DNA of 64,000 nucleotides from Clostridia bacterium (GTDB taxonomy: Bacteria; Bacillota; Clostridia; Lachnospirales; Lachnospiraceae), in assembly GCA_910574835.1 (NCBI GenBank), contig CAJTDE010000015.1, positions 37,550-101,549 on the forward strand, in the 5' to 3' direction. The position numbers and the translations under genes are program-made. Below are positions 44,188 to 53,376 of the stretch, in pieces. The notes beneath the pieces were generated by a model, which searched no databases, had not been told where the DNA came from, and was given only the letters and a program-made list of their open reading frames with translations. Numbering within the stretch: position 1 is the first letter of the stretch; each line of letters starts with the position of its first letter.

Positions 44188-45947
44188 TTGTTCTCCTTTT
44201 CCAAAAGCTTCTCCTGCACAAGCTGATAATAGTCCTTCGCATATCGATACTGCTTCAATGCATATTCTCCAAATTCCACTCCCAACAGCCGCTTATATTC
44301 ACACCAATTACTCCAAAGCAGTCCGCATACGGCTATATAACAGTAAATTTTCAATCGTATCGAAAAGCCGCAGCCTTCTGTAAAATAAGCGTCTATCAGC
44401 GCTTCTGTCCTTTTCCGATCATACATAGCATAGATGGCAAACATGGCAATATCCACATGTGGATCCTGCATCCCTGCATATTCCCAGTCAATCAAGCGGA
44501 TTTCCTGTTCTCCCTGCTGATTTTCTACAAACAAAAAATTATCCGGAACAGCATCAATATGGGTTAATACATATGCTTTTGGCTGTGAATCAATATATGC
44601 CTTTAACTCATACATCTTCCGCTTTGTTTCCTGATAATCCCGGTAGCACGAAGGACTTCCTCCCCAAAGAGATTCATATAATTCTATTTGCTTATAGAGA
44701 TCAAAACGATGCTCTATCTGTAATCCCAACTCATGAAAGCTGCGCAGCCGTTTCATACATTTTTGTACATCTTCCCTGTTTTCCGCGTCGCATACTCTGG
44801 CATTTTTCATATAAGCTGTTATTTTATAGCCATTTTCGGGATTTATATAAAAGATCTCGTCACTGACATTTAGACCTCTCATCGCCTGATACACCTCGTA
44901 CTCCTGCTGACGGTTGATCAAATGTTCCGTTCCCTCCCCTGGAATCCGCATGATATATTGCTTTTCTCTGCTGGTAAATAAAAACGAGCGATTTGTCATT
45001 CCCTTTTTTAAAATAGTGATATCCTCAATCTCCTCTTCGGAAACCTGCAAAGCCTCTGCAATTAGTTGTATTGGACGGGCGCTTAATTGCTGCGAGGAAT
45101 GATCCAATTCTCTCAGTTCTTCATAAGTATTAATTTCATAAACGGACGAGGCGCTTACCGTGTGAGCTAAAACTATCATTTTATCGCGCGTAAACAAAGC
45201 CTCCTCCCAAAAGCAATGTTGAAAATCAGAATCTTTGTCCATTTCTATTATGCGCTTTTTCAGCAATTCTGCTTCGCTGCCTGTAATATAAGAAATCCCT
45301 ATCATACGGTTGCCCTTGCTGTCCGTTTTTACAAGCTCTTTCTTTCGGTTTACCCGTACATCACTTTCTTCATCAATCTCTTCATCCACAAGGTACCAGG
45401 AGTACAGTTCATTGCAATGAAAAGGATTCTCTCCGCACCAGATATCGCAGGGAATGATATATGTGTTTTTAATCCTATCTTCTGCCAGACGCAAGGAGTG
45501 AAGATTGTTTTTTCGGGAATATTCCATATTGACAAGCAGTTCTACTCCAAACTCGTCAATTAAGTACTCATAGGACTCTTTTAAAAAGCCTACTACTACT
45601 GTGATATTCCGGATTCCTACTTCATGCAGCTGCTTGATGATACGCTCAATCAGTGGTTCCCCATTTATCTGAAGCAAGCCTTTGGGTGTTTCCATGTTAA
45701 TTGGAATCATCCGCATACCATAGCCTGCTGCTAAAATTATGGCATTTTGGGGGCGATGGGCCTCAAGCATCTGAGTTGCCTTCTCTGTCAAACATATTTC
45801 CATATCCAAATATCCCTGCTCCTGTAAAATATGAAGCGCCTGGTTTGTTTTTCCCAAAGAGCAGTCAATTGCTTCTGCTAATAATCTTTGATTGTAAAAT
45901 GGATGCTTTTTCAAAAAAAGTAAGATATCTTTTTCTATTTTGTTCAT
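44184..45947 (-). CDS. Winged-helix + LicC-like nucleotidyltransferase + LicA choline kinase fusion
   Basis: A 587-residue three-domain protein. Residues 1-60 form a winged helix (DILLFLKKHPFYNQRLLAEA ... GKTNQALHILQEQGYL). Residues 68-290 are an NTP transferase (AIILAAGYGMRMIPINMETP, VVVGFLKESYEYL). Residues 293-580 are a choline/APH-type kinase with HIDAVPDN (H463, D465, N470) and LIDWEYAG (D487). It would phosphorylate choline and make CDP-choline, with the DNA-binding domain perhaps sensing pathway output. A frame extension to 45977 overlaps the predicted -10 box, so the ATG at 45947 is taken. Overlaps licC by 4 nt. Confidence 0.88.
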   Translation of the reverse strand: MNKIEKDILLFLKKHPFYNQRLLAEAIDCSLGKTNQALHILQEQGYLDMEICLTEKATQMLEAHRPQNAIILAAGYGMRMIPINMETPKGLLQINGEPLIERIIKQLHEVGIRNITVVVGFLKESYEYLIDEFGVELLVNMEYSRKNNLHSLRLAEDRIKNTYIIPCDIWCGENPFHCNELYSWYLVDEEIDEESDVRVNRKKELVKTDSKGNRMIGISYITGSEAELLKKRIIEMDKDSDFQHCFWEEALFTRDKMIVLAHTVSASSVYEINTYEELRELDHSSQQLSARPIQLIAEALQVSEEEIEDITILKKGMTNRSFLFTSREKQYIMRIPGEGTEHLINRQQEYEVYQAMRGLNVSDEIFYINPENGYKITAYMKNARVCDAENREDVQKCMKRLRSFHELGLQIEHRFDLYKQIELYESLWGGSPSCYRDYQETKRKMYELKAYIDSQPKAYVLTHIDAVPDNFLFVENQQGEQEIRLIDWEYAGMQDPHVDIAMFAIYAMYDRKRTEALIDAYFTEGCGFSIRLKIYCYIAVCGLLWSNWCEYKRLLGVEFGEYALKQYRYAKDYYQLVQEKLLEKENK

Positions 45948-45975
45948 AAAATTTCTCTTTTCTATTTTTGTGAAC

Positions 45976-46004
45976 ATTATATTACACTTTAACTTTTAAA
46001 GCAA
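45976..46004 (-). promoter_or_regulatory. Predicted promoter of the lic genes
   Basis: On the minus strand TTGCTT (46004-45999), 17-nt spacer, TATAAT (45981-45976), about 30 nt before the ATG at 45947. The short leader and the HTH domain on the first product suggest possible autoregulation. Confidence 0.7.
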
Positions 46005-46027
46005 GGTTTTTCATAAATTTTTAGAAT

Positions 46028-47101
46028 TTAAGAATTATAATAACTTTTATACCACTCAGCAAATCTCCGAATCCCCTCCACAAGCGAAGTTTCCGGTTTA
46101 AATCCCATATCCCTCTCCAGCTCCGCAACATTCGCAAAGGTCACTTCCACATCCCCGGGCTGCATCCCTACCAATTCCTTATGTGCTTCAAAATCATAAT
46201 CCTCCGGCAAAACCTTCGCTCTTTTCAATTCTGACTGCAATATCTCCACAAAATCCAAAAGATTCTCCGGCTGCTGGTTCCCAATATTATAAACTTTATA
46301 TGGTACGCCGTCCTCACTGGCAATCGGCTTACGCTGCATAACCTCCACTACACCTGTTACAATGTCGTCAATATAGGTAAAATCCCGTTTACAATTTCCA
46401 TAATTAAAAATTTGGATCTTCTCTCCGGCCAAAAGCTTATTCGTAAAACTAAAATAAGCCATATCCGGACGCCCTGCCGGGCCATAGACCGTAAAAAAAC
46501 GCAGTCCTGTAGCCGGAATACCATAAAGCTTGGAATAAGCATGTGCAAATAGTTCGTTAGATTTTTTCGTAGCCGCATACAAAGACACCGGATTATCCAC
46601 CTTGTCCTCCGTAGAGTACGGAACCTTTTGATTATTCCCATATACGGAGGAAGAGCTTGCATATACCAAATGCCGTACCCCTGCCGCACTATTGTCATAA
46701 CTATGCCGGCATGCCTCCAAAATATTGTAAAAGCCTATCACATTTGCCTGAATATAAGCATCGGCATTCGTGATGCTGTAGCGGACGCCTGCCTGCGCCG
46801 CTAAGTTTACCACAATTTCCGGCTGATACGTATGGAATAATTCATCTACCAATGCCTTGTCCGAAATATCCCCGCGGATAAAAATGAAACCTCCTGACGT
46901 ATTTTTTTGAAGCTCCTCTATCTGATGCAGCCGAAATTTTTTCAGCGAAACATCATAGTAATCATTTAGGTTGTCCACACCAATGATGCAAAGCTCCTCG
47001 TTTGACCGCAAAAGCTCTAAGCATAAATTTGCTCCAATAAACCCGGCGGCTCCTGTAACCAATATTGTTTTTCCTGAAAGGTCAATATTTTTCTCCAGCA
47101 T
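46028..47101 (-). CDS. UDP-glucuronate 4-epimerase-like NAD-dependent epimerase
   Basis: A 357-residue extended SDR: GGxxGxxG-type GAAGFIGANL at 17-26, the SVYGNNQKVPYS motif and YAATK (Y175, K179), plus FFTVYGPAGRPDMAYF and DFTYIDDIV near the substrate site, all typical of CapI/LpsL UDP-glucuronic acid 4-epimerases that make UDP-galacturonic acid. SD GGAG lies 8 nt before the ATG. It follows ugd across a 86-nt spacer that contains a dispersed repeat. Supplies an acidic sugar to the capsule. Confidence 0.9.
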   Translation of the reverse strand: MLEKNIDLSGKTILVTGAAGFIGANLCLELLRSNEELCIIGVDNLNDYYDVSLKKFRLHQIEELQKNTSGGFIFIRGDISDKALVDELFHTYQPEIVVNLAAQAGVRYSITNADAYIQANVIGFYNILEACRHSYDNSAAGVRHLVYASSSSVYGNNQKVPYSTEDKVDNPVSLYAATKKSNELFAHAYSKLYGIPATGLRFFTVYGPAGRPDMAYFSFTNKLLAGEKIQIFNYGNCKRDFTYIDDIVTGVVEVMQRKPIASEDGVPYKVYNIGNQQPENLLDFVEILQSELKRAKVLPEDYDFEAHKELVGMQPGDVEVTFANVAELERDMGFKPETSLVEGIRRFAEWYKSYYNS

Positions 47102-47115
47102 TTGATACTCCTACC

Positions 47116-47186
47116 TAATATAACGTTGCATAAATCATGATGAATCATGTGCTTGATATCCGTGTCAGTTGTGCAATGTTGTACTA
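47116..47186. repeat. Copy 2 of the ~70-bp dispersed repeat
   Basis: Same orientation as copy 1 (29292-29360) with 45 of 53 positions identical over the left part. The right end CAATGTTGTACTA is the inverse of the left end of copy 1. The minus-strand RNA could form a terminal stem of about 15 bp with two mismatches and an inner hairpin around CATGATTCATCATG. It occupies nearly the whole ugd-epimerase spacer and ends 15 nt before the epimerase start codon. Confidence 0.8.
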
Positions 47187-47187
47187 A

Positions 47188-48480
47188 TTATCTTCCTACT
47201 CCATAATATTCTACGCCAGCACTTTCCATCGCAGCCTTGTCATACATATTTCTTCCGTCATATAACAGAGCCGTCCGCATCCATTCTTTGAATTGCTGAG
47301 GCGTTACGTTCCGGATCTCTTCCCACTCTGTAAAAGCAAAGCAGACATTCGCCCCCTGAAGCGTCTCTTCCAGGGTATCCGTATATTGAATCCCTTCCGG
47401 AAACCTCTCCCGAAAACGGCTGGCTCCAATGGGATCATAAGCATAAATATCTGCTCCCGCCTCTAACAGCAGAGGAATATTGTCCAGGGAAGGCGCCTCC
47501 CGCAAGTCGTCCGTTCCCGGCTTAAATGTCAGCCCCAGCACCGCTACCTTCAATCCATGAAACGTGATAAGCCGTTGGGAAGCCTTTTTATATAGCAATG
47601 TTTTCTGTATCTTATTAACCTCTATTGCCGCCTTCACGGTTTTTAATTCATAATGGTTTTGATTTGCAAGATATTCCAGCGCCTTTGTATCTTTTGGAAA
47701 GCAACTTCCTCCATAACCAATTCCGGCATTTAAAAACCGGCGGCCGATTCGCTCGTCATAAGACATGCCCCTTGCCACATCTTCAATATCTGCACCCACC
47801 AGTTCGCACAAATTTGCAATATCATTCATATAAGAAATCTTCAATGCCAGAAAATCATTGCAGGCATATTTAATCATCTCCGCGCTTCTGCGCTTTACGG
47901 ATACGATGGGGAGATGAAACGGCTCATATATTTCCCGCAGCATTGCCTCAGCTTTGGGACTCTCCGTTCCAATGATGATTCGCGCCGCATGCAGAGTATC
48001 ATGAACTGCCGTTCCCTGCGCCAAAAATTCCGGATTACTTGCCACCTCTACCGTCACATCATGCACCAGGAAGTCTTTGATAAACTGCTCTACCTTATCA
48101 TTTGTTCCTACCGGAACGGTAGACTTTACAACAACCAGGCAGTCGTGCTCCACATTTTCTGCTATCTGGCGGGCAACCGTTGCAATATAGGACAACTCGG
48201 CAGAACCGTCCGGCCGCTCCGGAGTTCCTACTCCTATGAAAATGGCGTCCGCATTCTTATACGCGGTTATATAGTCTATGGTATAGTCCAAGCGGCCTGC
48301 TGTGTAATTTTTCCGCATTAGTTCTTCCAGATCCTGCTCATAGATGGGACTTGTACCTGACTTCATTAACGCAACCTTCGCCTCATCCACGTCTACACAA
48401 GTTACTTGATGCCCTACCTCCGCAAAGCATACGCCTGCCACCAATCCTACATATCCTGTTCCTGCTACTGCTATCTTCAT
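47188..48480 (-). CDS. ugd: UDP-glucose 6-dehydrogenase
   Basis: A 430-residue enzyme with N-terminal Rossmann motif GTGYVGLVAG (7-16) and catalytic cysteine C260 in GYGGSCFPKD. It oxidises UDP-glucose to UDP-glucuronic acid with two NAD+. It is the first biosynthetic gene of the capsule locus, followed by the UDP-glucuronate epimerase. The minus-strand TATACT sequence near 48560 could be a -10 box with a weak -35. A tyrosine recombinase gene and a terminator lie upstream. Confidence 0.95.
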   Translation of the reverse strand: MKIAVAGTGYVGLVAGVCFAEVGHQVTCVDVDEAKVALMKSGTSPIYEQDLEELMRKNYTAGRLDYTIDYITAYKNADAIFIGVGTPERPDGSAELSYIATVARQIAENVEHDCLVVVKSTVPVGTNDKVEQFIKDFLVHDVTVEVASNPEFLAQGTAVHDTLHAARIIIGTESPKAEAMLREIYEPFHLPIVSVKRRSAEMIKYACNDFLALKISYMNDIANLCELVGADIEDVARGMSYDERIGRRFLNAGIGYGGSCFPKDTKALEYLANQNHYELKTVKAAIEVNKIQKTLLYKKASQRLITFHGLKVAVLGLTFKPGTDDLREAPSLDNIPLLLEAGADIYAYDPIGASRFRERFPEGIQYTDTLEETLQGANVCFAFTEWEEIRNVTPQQFKEWMRTALLYDGRNMYDKAAMESAGVEYYGVGR

Positions 48481-48632
48481 AAATATTCCGCCCTTGTCAT
48501 AATATTTCTTTTAAAAATAAAATTGTATCAATTACTTTTATTTTTGTTGACATATATTGGTTTAGTATACCACAAAACAATTGGGAAAGAAAGAAGTCTT
48601 GTACAAAAAGTACCTTGTCTCAAAACGCATAA

Positions 48633-48663
48633 GGGGCAACGCCTCTCGAAATGGCATTGCCCC
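48633..48663. terminator. Hairpin downstream of the recombinase gene
   Basis: GGGGCAACGCC (48633-48643) pairs with GGCATTGCCCC (48653-48663) with one G-T wobble and a 9-nt loop. Downstream on the minus strand the sequence is AT-rich but lacks a clean U run. Probably terminates the recombinase transcript before ugd. Confidence 0.6.
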
Positions 48664-48687
48664 TCATATATTTTACAATAATAATTT

Positions 48688-49725
48688 TCACAGTACAAGT
48701 TTCCCGGAACAAGGCAAAAGCTTATCCATATTCTTCCTCTTCTGTTCCATAGAAGAATGTACATATCGGTTTAACGTAATGTTCACATTGGAATGTCCCA
48801 AAATCTCACTCAATGATTTTACATCAAATCCTTCTTCTATACATCTTGTTGCAAAGGTATGGCGAAGGATATGATAATTTACCTGCTCCATTTCGCATTT
48901 CTGCAAGTAACGTTTTAGAATATTCTCCATTGTTCTTGGTTCGATAAAATGTTCAGTGCTTCCGGTTAAAATAAAAGTATCTTCTGAAAAGCTCTTCATT
49001 TTCTCTAAACGTTCCATCAAAAATTGTGGGATTGGGATATCTCGAACAGAACTGTTGCTTTTAGGAGTTGTTATAATAACTTTTGTTTTTTTCTTACCTA
49101 CACTATCTGTATTTTGGATTCTTTGCATGGTGCCTCTTACACATAGTATTTTTTCTTTGTATAAAATATGCTGCCTCTTTAACGCACACACCTCTCCCAA
49201 ACGAAGTCCCATATACAGGCTTAATAAAATACCTGTTTTTATAAAGCTATTATCATCTAATAAAAATTGGACAAATTCCAAATAATTCTTTTTATCTAGA
49301 ATCCGTACCTCCTGATTATTCCGCTTTATTTTTATAAGTTCAAAATGGCAGGGGATTTCGATCTCCCAGCACACAGCATAAAGACATATTTCTTTTAAAA
49401 TAGAAAGAATATCTTTTACTGTCTTTTCCGATAAACCGCCGCTGCCGTCTCTTTTTCCATTCTGAAGCTTTTTTTGTATGAACTGCTCCACCACCTCCGT
49501 TGTCAAGTACTCCAGCTGCTGTTCTCCCAAGTCAGGAATAATATGATTTTTAACTATATTATAGTATTTTACATAGGAGGATTCCTTAACTCTTAGCTTG
49601 ACGTTTTTCAGCCATTGCATAGCTAAAAACTCAAATTTAAATAGCCTGCGTTTTGTTCCCTTGAATATTTTAGGGATGGTGAACTGCTGCACAACGTCTG
49701 TGATTCGGTTTTCTTTTGTTTCCAT
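48688..49725 (-). CDS. Tyrosine site-specific recombinase
   Basis: A 345-residue integrase-type protein with an N-terminal arm/core-binding region and the catalytic tetrad R175 (GLRLGEV), H285-x-x-R288 (HILRHTFATR), H311 and Y321 (ILGHSNVNITLNRYVHS). SD AAAGGAG precedes the ATG. It is the upstream neighbour of the capsule locus and not part of the mobile element at 54.7-62.2 kb, from which it differs in sequence. Recombinases in this position can invert promoters or move cassettes; no clear invertible repeat pair was found beside it. It may be a stranded integrase of an older element. Confidence 0.88.
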   Translation of the reverse strand: METKENRITDVVQQFTIPKIFKGTKRRLFKFEFLAMQWLKNVKLRVKESSYVKYYNIVKNHIIPDLGEQQLEYLTTEVVEQFIQKKLQNGKRDGSGGLSEKTVKDILSILKEICLYAVCWEIEIPCHFELIKIKRNNQEVRILDKKNYLEFVQFLLDDNSFIKTGILLSLYMGLRLGEVCALKRQHILYKEKILCVRGTMQRIQNTDSVGKKKTKVIITTPKSNSSVRDIPIPQFLMERLEKMKSFSEDTFILTGSTEHFIEPRTMENILKRYLQKCEMEQVNYHILRHTFATRCIEEGFDVKSLSEILGHSNVNITLNRYVHSSMEQKRKNMDKLLPCSGKLVL

Positions 49726-49867
49726 ATATAATCTCCTTTGTTTTATTTGATTATATTAGGAAATTGAAATTTATTGACAGTTTGTGTTATTCTCCAGAAG
49801 TATTTTCACAATCCTACCGCTGACATAGCCGCCACATATAAAAATGTATACCATCCGGAAAATTGCA

Positions 49868-50722
49868 TTAATCCGCCCAGGACAGTCTTAGTGAAACCTC
49901 CCCATCTAACGGCAGATACAGCCTTCCTGGCTTTTCCTCTACCTTATCAATAGGAATCTTTTTATACCGCAGAATCCTTATATCTTTTCCTTGATATGTT
50001 GTCATTACCTGCGGAAAAATTTCAGCTTTACCATAATCCACTGCTCGTAGCAGACGATAAATATACTCTGGTGAATCCTCCATTTTAAATCTGCACATTC
50101 CGGGGATATCCGAAGACTTATAAAGCTTTCTTTTCCCTTTCACCTTCTGTTTCCTTGCAACTATCCGATCCTCTATTATTTCCTCAAATTTTTCTGCAAA
50201 TGCTTCAAAGGCAAGCTGCATTAATTTTTCAGCAAGCTCATATGCCCGTTCATCTGCCGTTATCCTACACCTCTTCTGAGTAATAATATCTCCCGCATCT
50301 ACCTGTTTTGTAACGTAATGCCAAGTAATTCCCGTTTCACGTTCGTTTTCAAATATGGCCCAGCTCGCCGCATTTCGTCCGGGGAACTTTGGCAACAGTG
50401 CATTATGGAAGTTAATAATCGTATAATTCAAACTTTTGGTTACCTCTTCCGGAAATAAATAGTTGCTACCTGCACTGATTATCAGACATCTGGCTGAATC
50501 CTTACAGAAATAATCTGTAACCTTTCTTTTATCTCCTATATGTGTGATTGGAATTCTCAAGGCATCACATATTTTTGTCATAGAGCCAAAATTCCCTGTC
50601 TCATGTTCAATATATTCCACTACATAGTTATATTCTTTCCGGTATCTGTGTATATATTTAATAACTTCACCAGCTATTTTTCCATATCCTATTACAATTA
50701 TTTTTTCATATGTTTTATCCAT
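49868..50722 (-). CDS. Formyltransferase family protein
   Basis: A 284-residue protein of the methionyl-tRNA formyltransferase fold. The N10-formyl-THF site is INFHNALLPKFPGRNAASW, with catalytic N104, H106 and D142 (VDAGDI). The C-terminal part lacks the tRNA-binding region signature, so it is more like enzymes that formylate amino sugars or NRPS-bound amino acids. It ends the mini-operon with a carrier protein, a methyltransferase and an adenylation enzyme, so N-formylation of a carrier-bound amino acid is the best inference. Sugar N-formylation is the alternative. Confidence 0.8.
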   Translation of the reverse strand: MDKTYEKIIVIGYGKIAGEVIKYIHRYRKEYNYVVEYIEHETGNFGSMTKICDALRIPITHIGDKRKVTDYFCKDSARCLIISAGSNYLFPEEVTKSLNYTIINFHNALLPKFPGRNAASWAIFENERETGITWHYVTKQVDAGDIITQKRCRITADERAYELAEKLMQLAFEAFAEKFEEIIEDRIVARKQKVKGKRKLYKSSDIPGMCRFKMEDSPEYIYRLLRAVDYGKAEIFPQVMTTYQGKDIRILRYKKIPIDKVEEKPGRLYLPLDGEVSLRLSWAD

Positions 50723-50801
50723 CCCTTAAAAATTCCTTTAGCCAAAGATACCCTCAAGTATTACTTTATTTACCAGAGGTACATTATTCGCCAAAACTTT
50801 T

Positions 50802-51032
50802 TTACTGTCTGACTATTTTTTTTACGAGTTCCACTATGTTTTCTTTGGTCTTAAAGTTTTCTTCCAGCACATACTTTGCATCAATCTCCATATCAAAAGC
50901 TTCCTCCAACTCTGCCACCAGATCAATAACCAGAAAAGAATCCAGAAGTCCTGCCTCAAACAAGTTTTCTCCTTCAAATATCAATATTTCCTCATCGATT
51001 TCTTTAAGCAGTTCCAATACTTTTTCTTCCAT
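50802..51032 (-). CDS. Acyl/peptidyl carrier protein (DltC-like)
   Basis: A 76-residue acidic helical protein with the phosphopantetheine attachment site in EAGLLDSFLVIDLV (S32). Size and pattern match DltC and stand-alone peptidyl carriers. It would carry the aminoacyl group made by the adenylation enzyme encoded at 51814-53322. It is flanked by the formyltransferase and methyltransferase, both of which could act on the tethered group. Confidence 0.85.
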   Translation of the reverse strand: MEEKVLELLKEIDEEILIFEGENLFEAGLLDSFLVIDLVAELEEAFDMEIDAKYVLEENFKTKENIVELVKKIVRQ

Positions 51033-51065
51033 TGATAAAATCCTCCTGTATGCTATTCATTTTTA

Positions 51066-51791
51066 TTATACAAGTATCACAACGTCATACCTATATTTTG
51101 TTAACTCGTTTTCTATCACTGCCAATTTATCAGATATGATAATTTCTTTAACCCGATCACTCCTGGACATTTCATTAAAATATGTCCTGCTGATCCACAA
51201 CTCGTCCGTCCTGTCAATATTCACCTTTTTATCTTGATGTTCTGCTTGGTATATCGTTAGTTCCGCTTTAAATTTTCCCAATAAATCTAGATCTAACAGA
51301 TCTCCCAAATAGAGTACACCGCCATCATTCAAAAGCCCCAAAGATTTCCAAAGAACATTTTCAAAATATTTCATGTCGGGAAAGTACTGACATACACTGT
51401 TTATGATTACCATATCCACTTTACCTGATAGAACAGTGTTGATTTCATCTGCACAGCATTGACATAGTTCAATATTTCGGATACCTTCTCGCTGTATCTT
51501 CTCGGCATTCCTTTCTAGGTTTGCTTTTGCCATGTCCGTCCCTATATACTTTCCTACAAAATGTGCAATATGAAACATGGTAACCCCCGACGCACAACCA
51601 ATCTCAATCACCGTTTTTTTCTTTCCCAAATATGTTTTTAGTTTTTCATAAGTATTTTTTACATACTGATCCATTTCTGCCTGCGAATATGCTTCCCCAT
51701 CAAAACTATTGTACCAACCTCCTGCTTCTATTGAATTTCTGGCATTTATCGCTATATAATCCCAAATTCTCGGATTTCCAAACCTTTTCAT
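51066..51791 (-). CDS. SAM-dependent methyltransferase (NRPS methylation-domain type)
   Basis: A 241-residue class I methyltransferase. Motif I is VIEIGCASGVTMFHI and the region before it (GGWYNSFDGEAYSQAEMDQYV) has the look of methylation domains embedded in NRPS enzymes, where it is normally written WxSSYxGxPIP. Motif II/III-like segments are MVIINSVCQYF and VLYLGDLLD. In this operon it would N- or C-methylate the carrier-bound amino acid. It has no other partner nearby. Confidence 0.75.
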   Translation of the reverse strand: MKRFGNPRIWDYIAINARNSIEAGGWYNSFDGEAYSQAEMDQYVKNTYEKLKTYLGKKKTVIEIGCASGVTMFHIAHFVGKYIGTDMAKANLERNAEKIQREGIRNIELCQCCADEINTVLSGKVDMVIINSVCQYFPDMKYFENVLWKSLGLLNDGGVLYLGDLLDLDLLGKFKAELTIYQAEHQDKKVNIDRTDELWISRTYFNEMSRSDRVKEIIISDKLAVIENELTKYRYDVVILV

Positions 51792-51813
51792 ACCACCAGT
51801 TCTCCTACTAATT

Positions 51814-53322
51814 TTACAATTGTTCTTTCAGTTTCACTCGGTCAATTTTCCCGTTTGCATTGACAGGCATCTCTTCCCTCACAATAATCTTCCCTGGCAA
51901 CATGTATTCTGGTATCATCCGCTTTAACTGCTGGTTTATCTCGTCCTTTTTCATATTCTTATCAATGAACAAAACAATTCTACTGTGTTTCTCATCGTAA
52001 AGACAGCAACACAAGGAAACCCCTGGAAGAGACGACACTGCTGTCTCAATTTCCCCCAACTCTATCCGGTGACCCATGTGCTTTATCTGAAAATCCTTTC
52101 TGGACAGATACACCAGTTCATGGCGCTCATTGTATTTCACCAGATCTCCGGTACGATAAATTTTCTCCTCGTAGATGTTATTAAGCGGATTCTGCACAAA
52201 AGCTGCCTGTGTTTTTTCTGGATTCCGGTAATAGCCCGTTGAAAGTCCCGTTCCTCTCACGCACAGTTCACCTACAATATCCGTATCTGTCACCAGGCAG
52301 TCATCTTCGTCCAATACCATAATATCCGTATTTCTCATGGGATATCCCATCGGCAATGGCTCATCATCCCCGAATTTCCGGTCAACAATGTAGTATGTGC
52401 AGGCATCTGTAATTTCCGTCGGTCCATAAAGATTTGCATAAACAACATCCGGGAGATATTTCCGCCAGATGTTCAACTGCTTATTTGGCATGACTTCTCC
52501 GCAGAATAACACTCTTTTCAATGTACCTGTCATATCTACATTTCTGAGGGCTTTCAGCCTTGAAACTACAATAAGAGCCGAAGGAACCCAGAAAATTGTA
52601 TTGATTTTATGCATCTTTAAGTATTCCAGGAGCAGAACCGGCTGAGAAAACAGCTTCTGCGGAATGATGTGAAGTACTGCCCCTGATTTCATTGCAGAGT
52701 AAATATCCAAAATAGAATTATCAAAATAAAAAGGAGCTTGATTTCCAAAGGAATCCTGCTCTGTAATTCCAAACATTCCTGTTACCCAGTCAATATAATC
52801 AATGACGCTTCTGTGAGTAATGCAAACTCCTTTCGGCACCCCCGTAGAGCCTGATGTAAACAGAACATATAACAGATCCGTGTCAATAATGGAACTCACT
52901 GCATTCTGCACTATTAAAGATTCTTCCTTTTCCTTTGTCTCTTCGTAAAAGAGGAATTTTCCATGATAATCAAAAGCCCTAAATTCCTTTTCTAGCTCCT
53001 TTGTTGTAATAACAAGCTCCGGCTTTAGAACCTCCAGTATCTTATTAACTCTTGCCGCCGGCATTTCCGTATCAATGGGTGAATAGAAATTGCCACTGTA
53101 TACAATGCCCATAAAAGATACCAGAACCTTCACGCCTTTTTCTATATATACCACTACAGGCTTCTTTGTTCCATAGCCTGCTTCCAAAATCGCTTCTGCG
53201 ATTCCTATACTTTTGTCATGGTACTCCTTAAAAGTAATTTGTTCTTGTTCATCCTGTAGAGCTGTCTTTTCTGGTACTCTCTTTGCTGAAAACTCCAGCC
53301 ATTCCAATACATTTGACTGCAT
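51814..53322 (-). CDS. Amino acid adenylation enzyme, DltA-like
   Basis: A 502-residue stand-alone A domain, the size of DltA. A3 is LFTSGSTGVPKG (154-165); the amino-group Asp is D201 in FYFDNSILD; RVLFCGEVMP matches the FCGEV block of D-alanine-DltC ligases; A5 is NLYGPTEI; A8 GHRIELGEIE; the A10 lysine is in NANGKIDR. It would activate an amino acid and load it on the carrier encoded two genes downstream. The frame opens at 53364, but SD AAGGAG favours ATG 53322. Which amino acid it uses is open; D-alanine is possible but not shown. Confidence 0.85.
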   Translation of the reverse strand: MQSNVLEWLEFSAKRVPEKTALQDEQEQITFKEYHDKSIGIAEAILEAGYGTKKPVVVYIEKGVKVLVSFMGIVYSGNFYSPIDTEMPAARVNKILEVLKPELVITTKELEKEFRAFDYHGKFLFYEETKEKEESLIVQNAVSSIIDTDLLYVLFTSGSTGVPKGVCITHRSVIDYIDWVTGMFGITEQDSFGNQAPFYFDNSILDIYSAMKSGAVLHIIPQKLFSQPVLLLEYLKMHKINTIFWVPSALIVVSRLKALRNVDMTGTLKRVLFCGEVMPNKQLNIWRKYLPDVVYANLYGPTEITDACTYYIVDRKFGDDEPLPMGYPMRNTDIMVLDEDDCLVTDTDIVGELCVRGTGLSTGYYRNPEKTQAAFVQNPLNNIYEEKIYRTGDLVKYNERHELVYLSRKDFQIKHMGHRIELGEIETAVSSLPGVSLCCCLYDEKHSRIVLFIDKNMKKDEINQQLKRMIPEYMLPGKIIVREEMPVNANGKIDRVKLKEQL

Positions 53323-53376
53323 TTTACTGTCTCCTTCTATGCTTTTCCAGAATCCGAACATCAAGCATCCAATTCC

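Noticed and set aside
48513..48545. AT-rich 10-bp inverted repeat upstream of ugd as recombinase site
   Set aside because: The arms are A/T runs with a 13-nt spacer, expected by chance in AT-rich DNA and too small for an invertible promoter.
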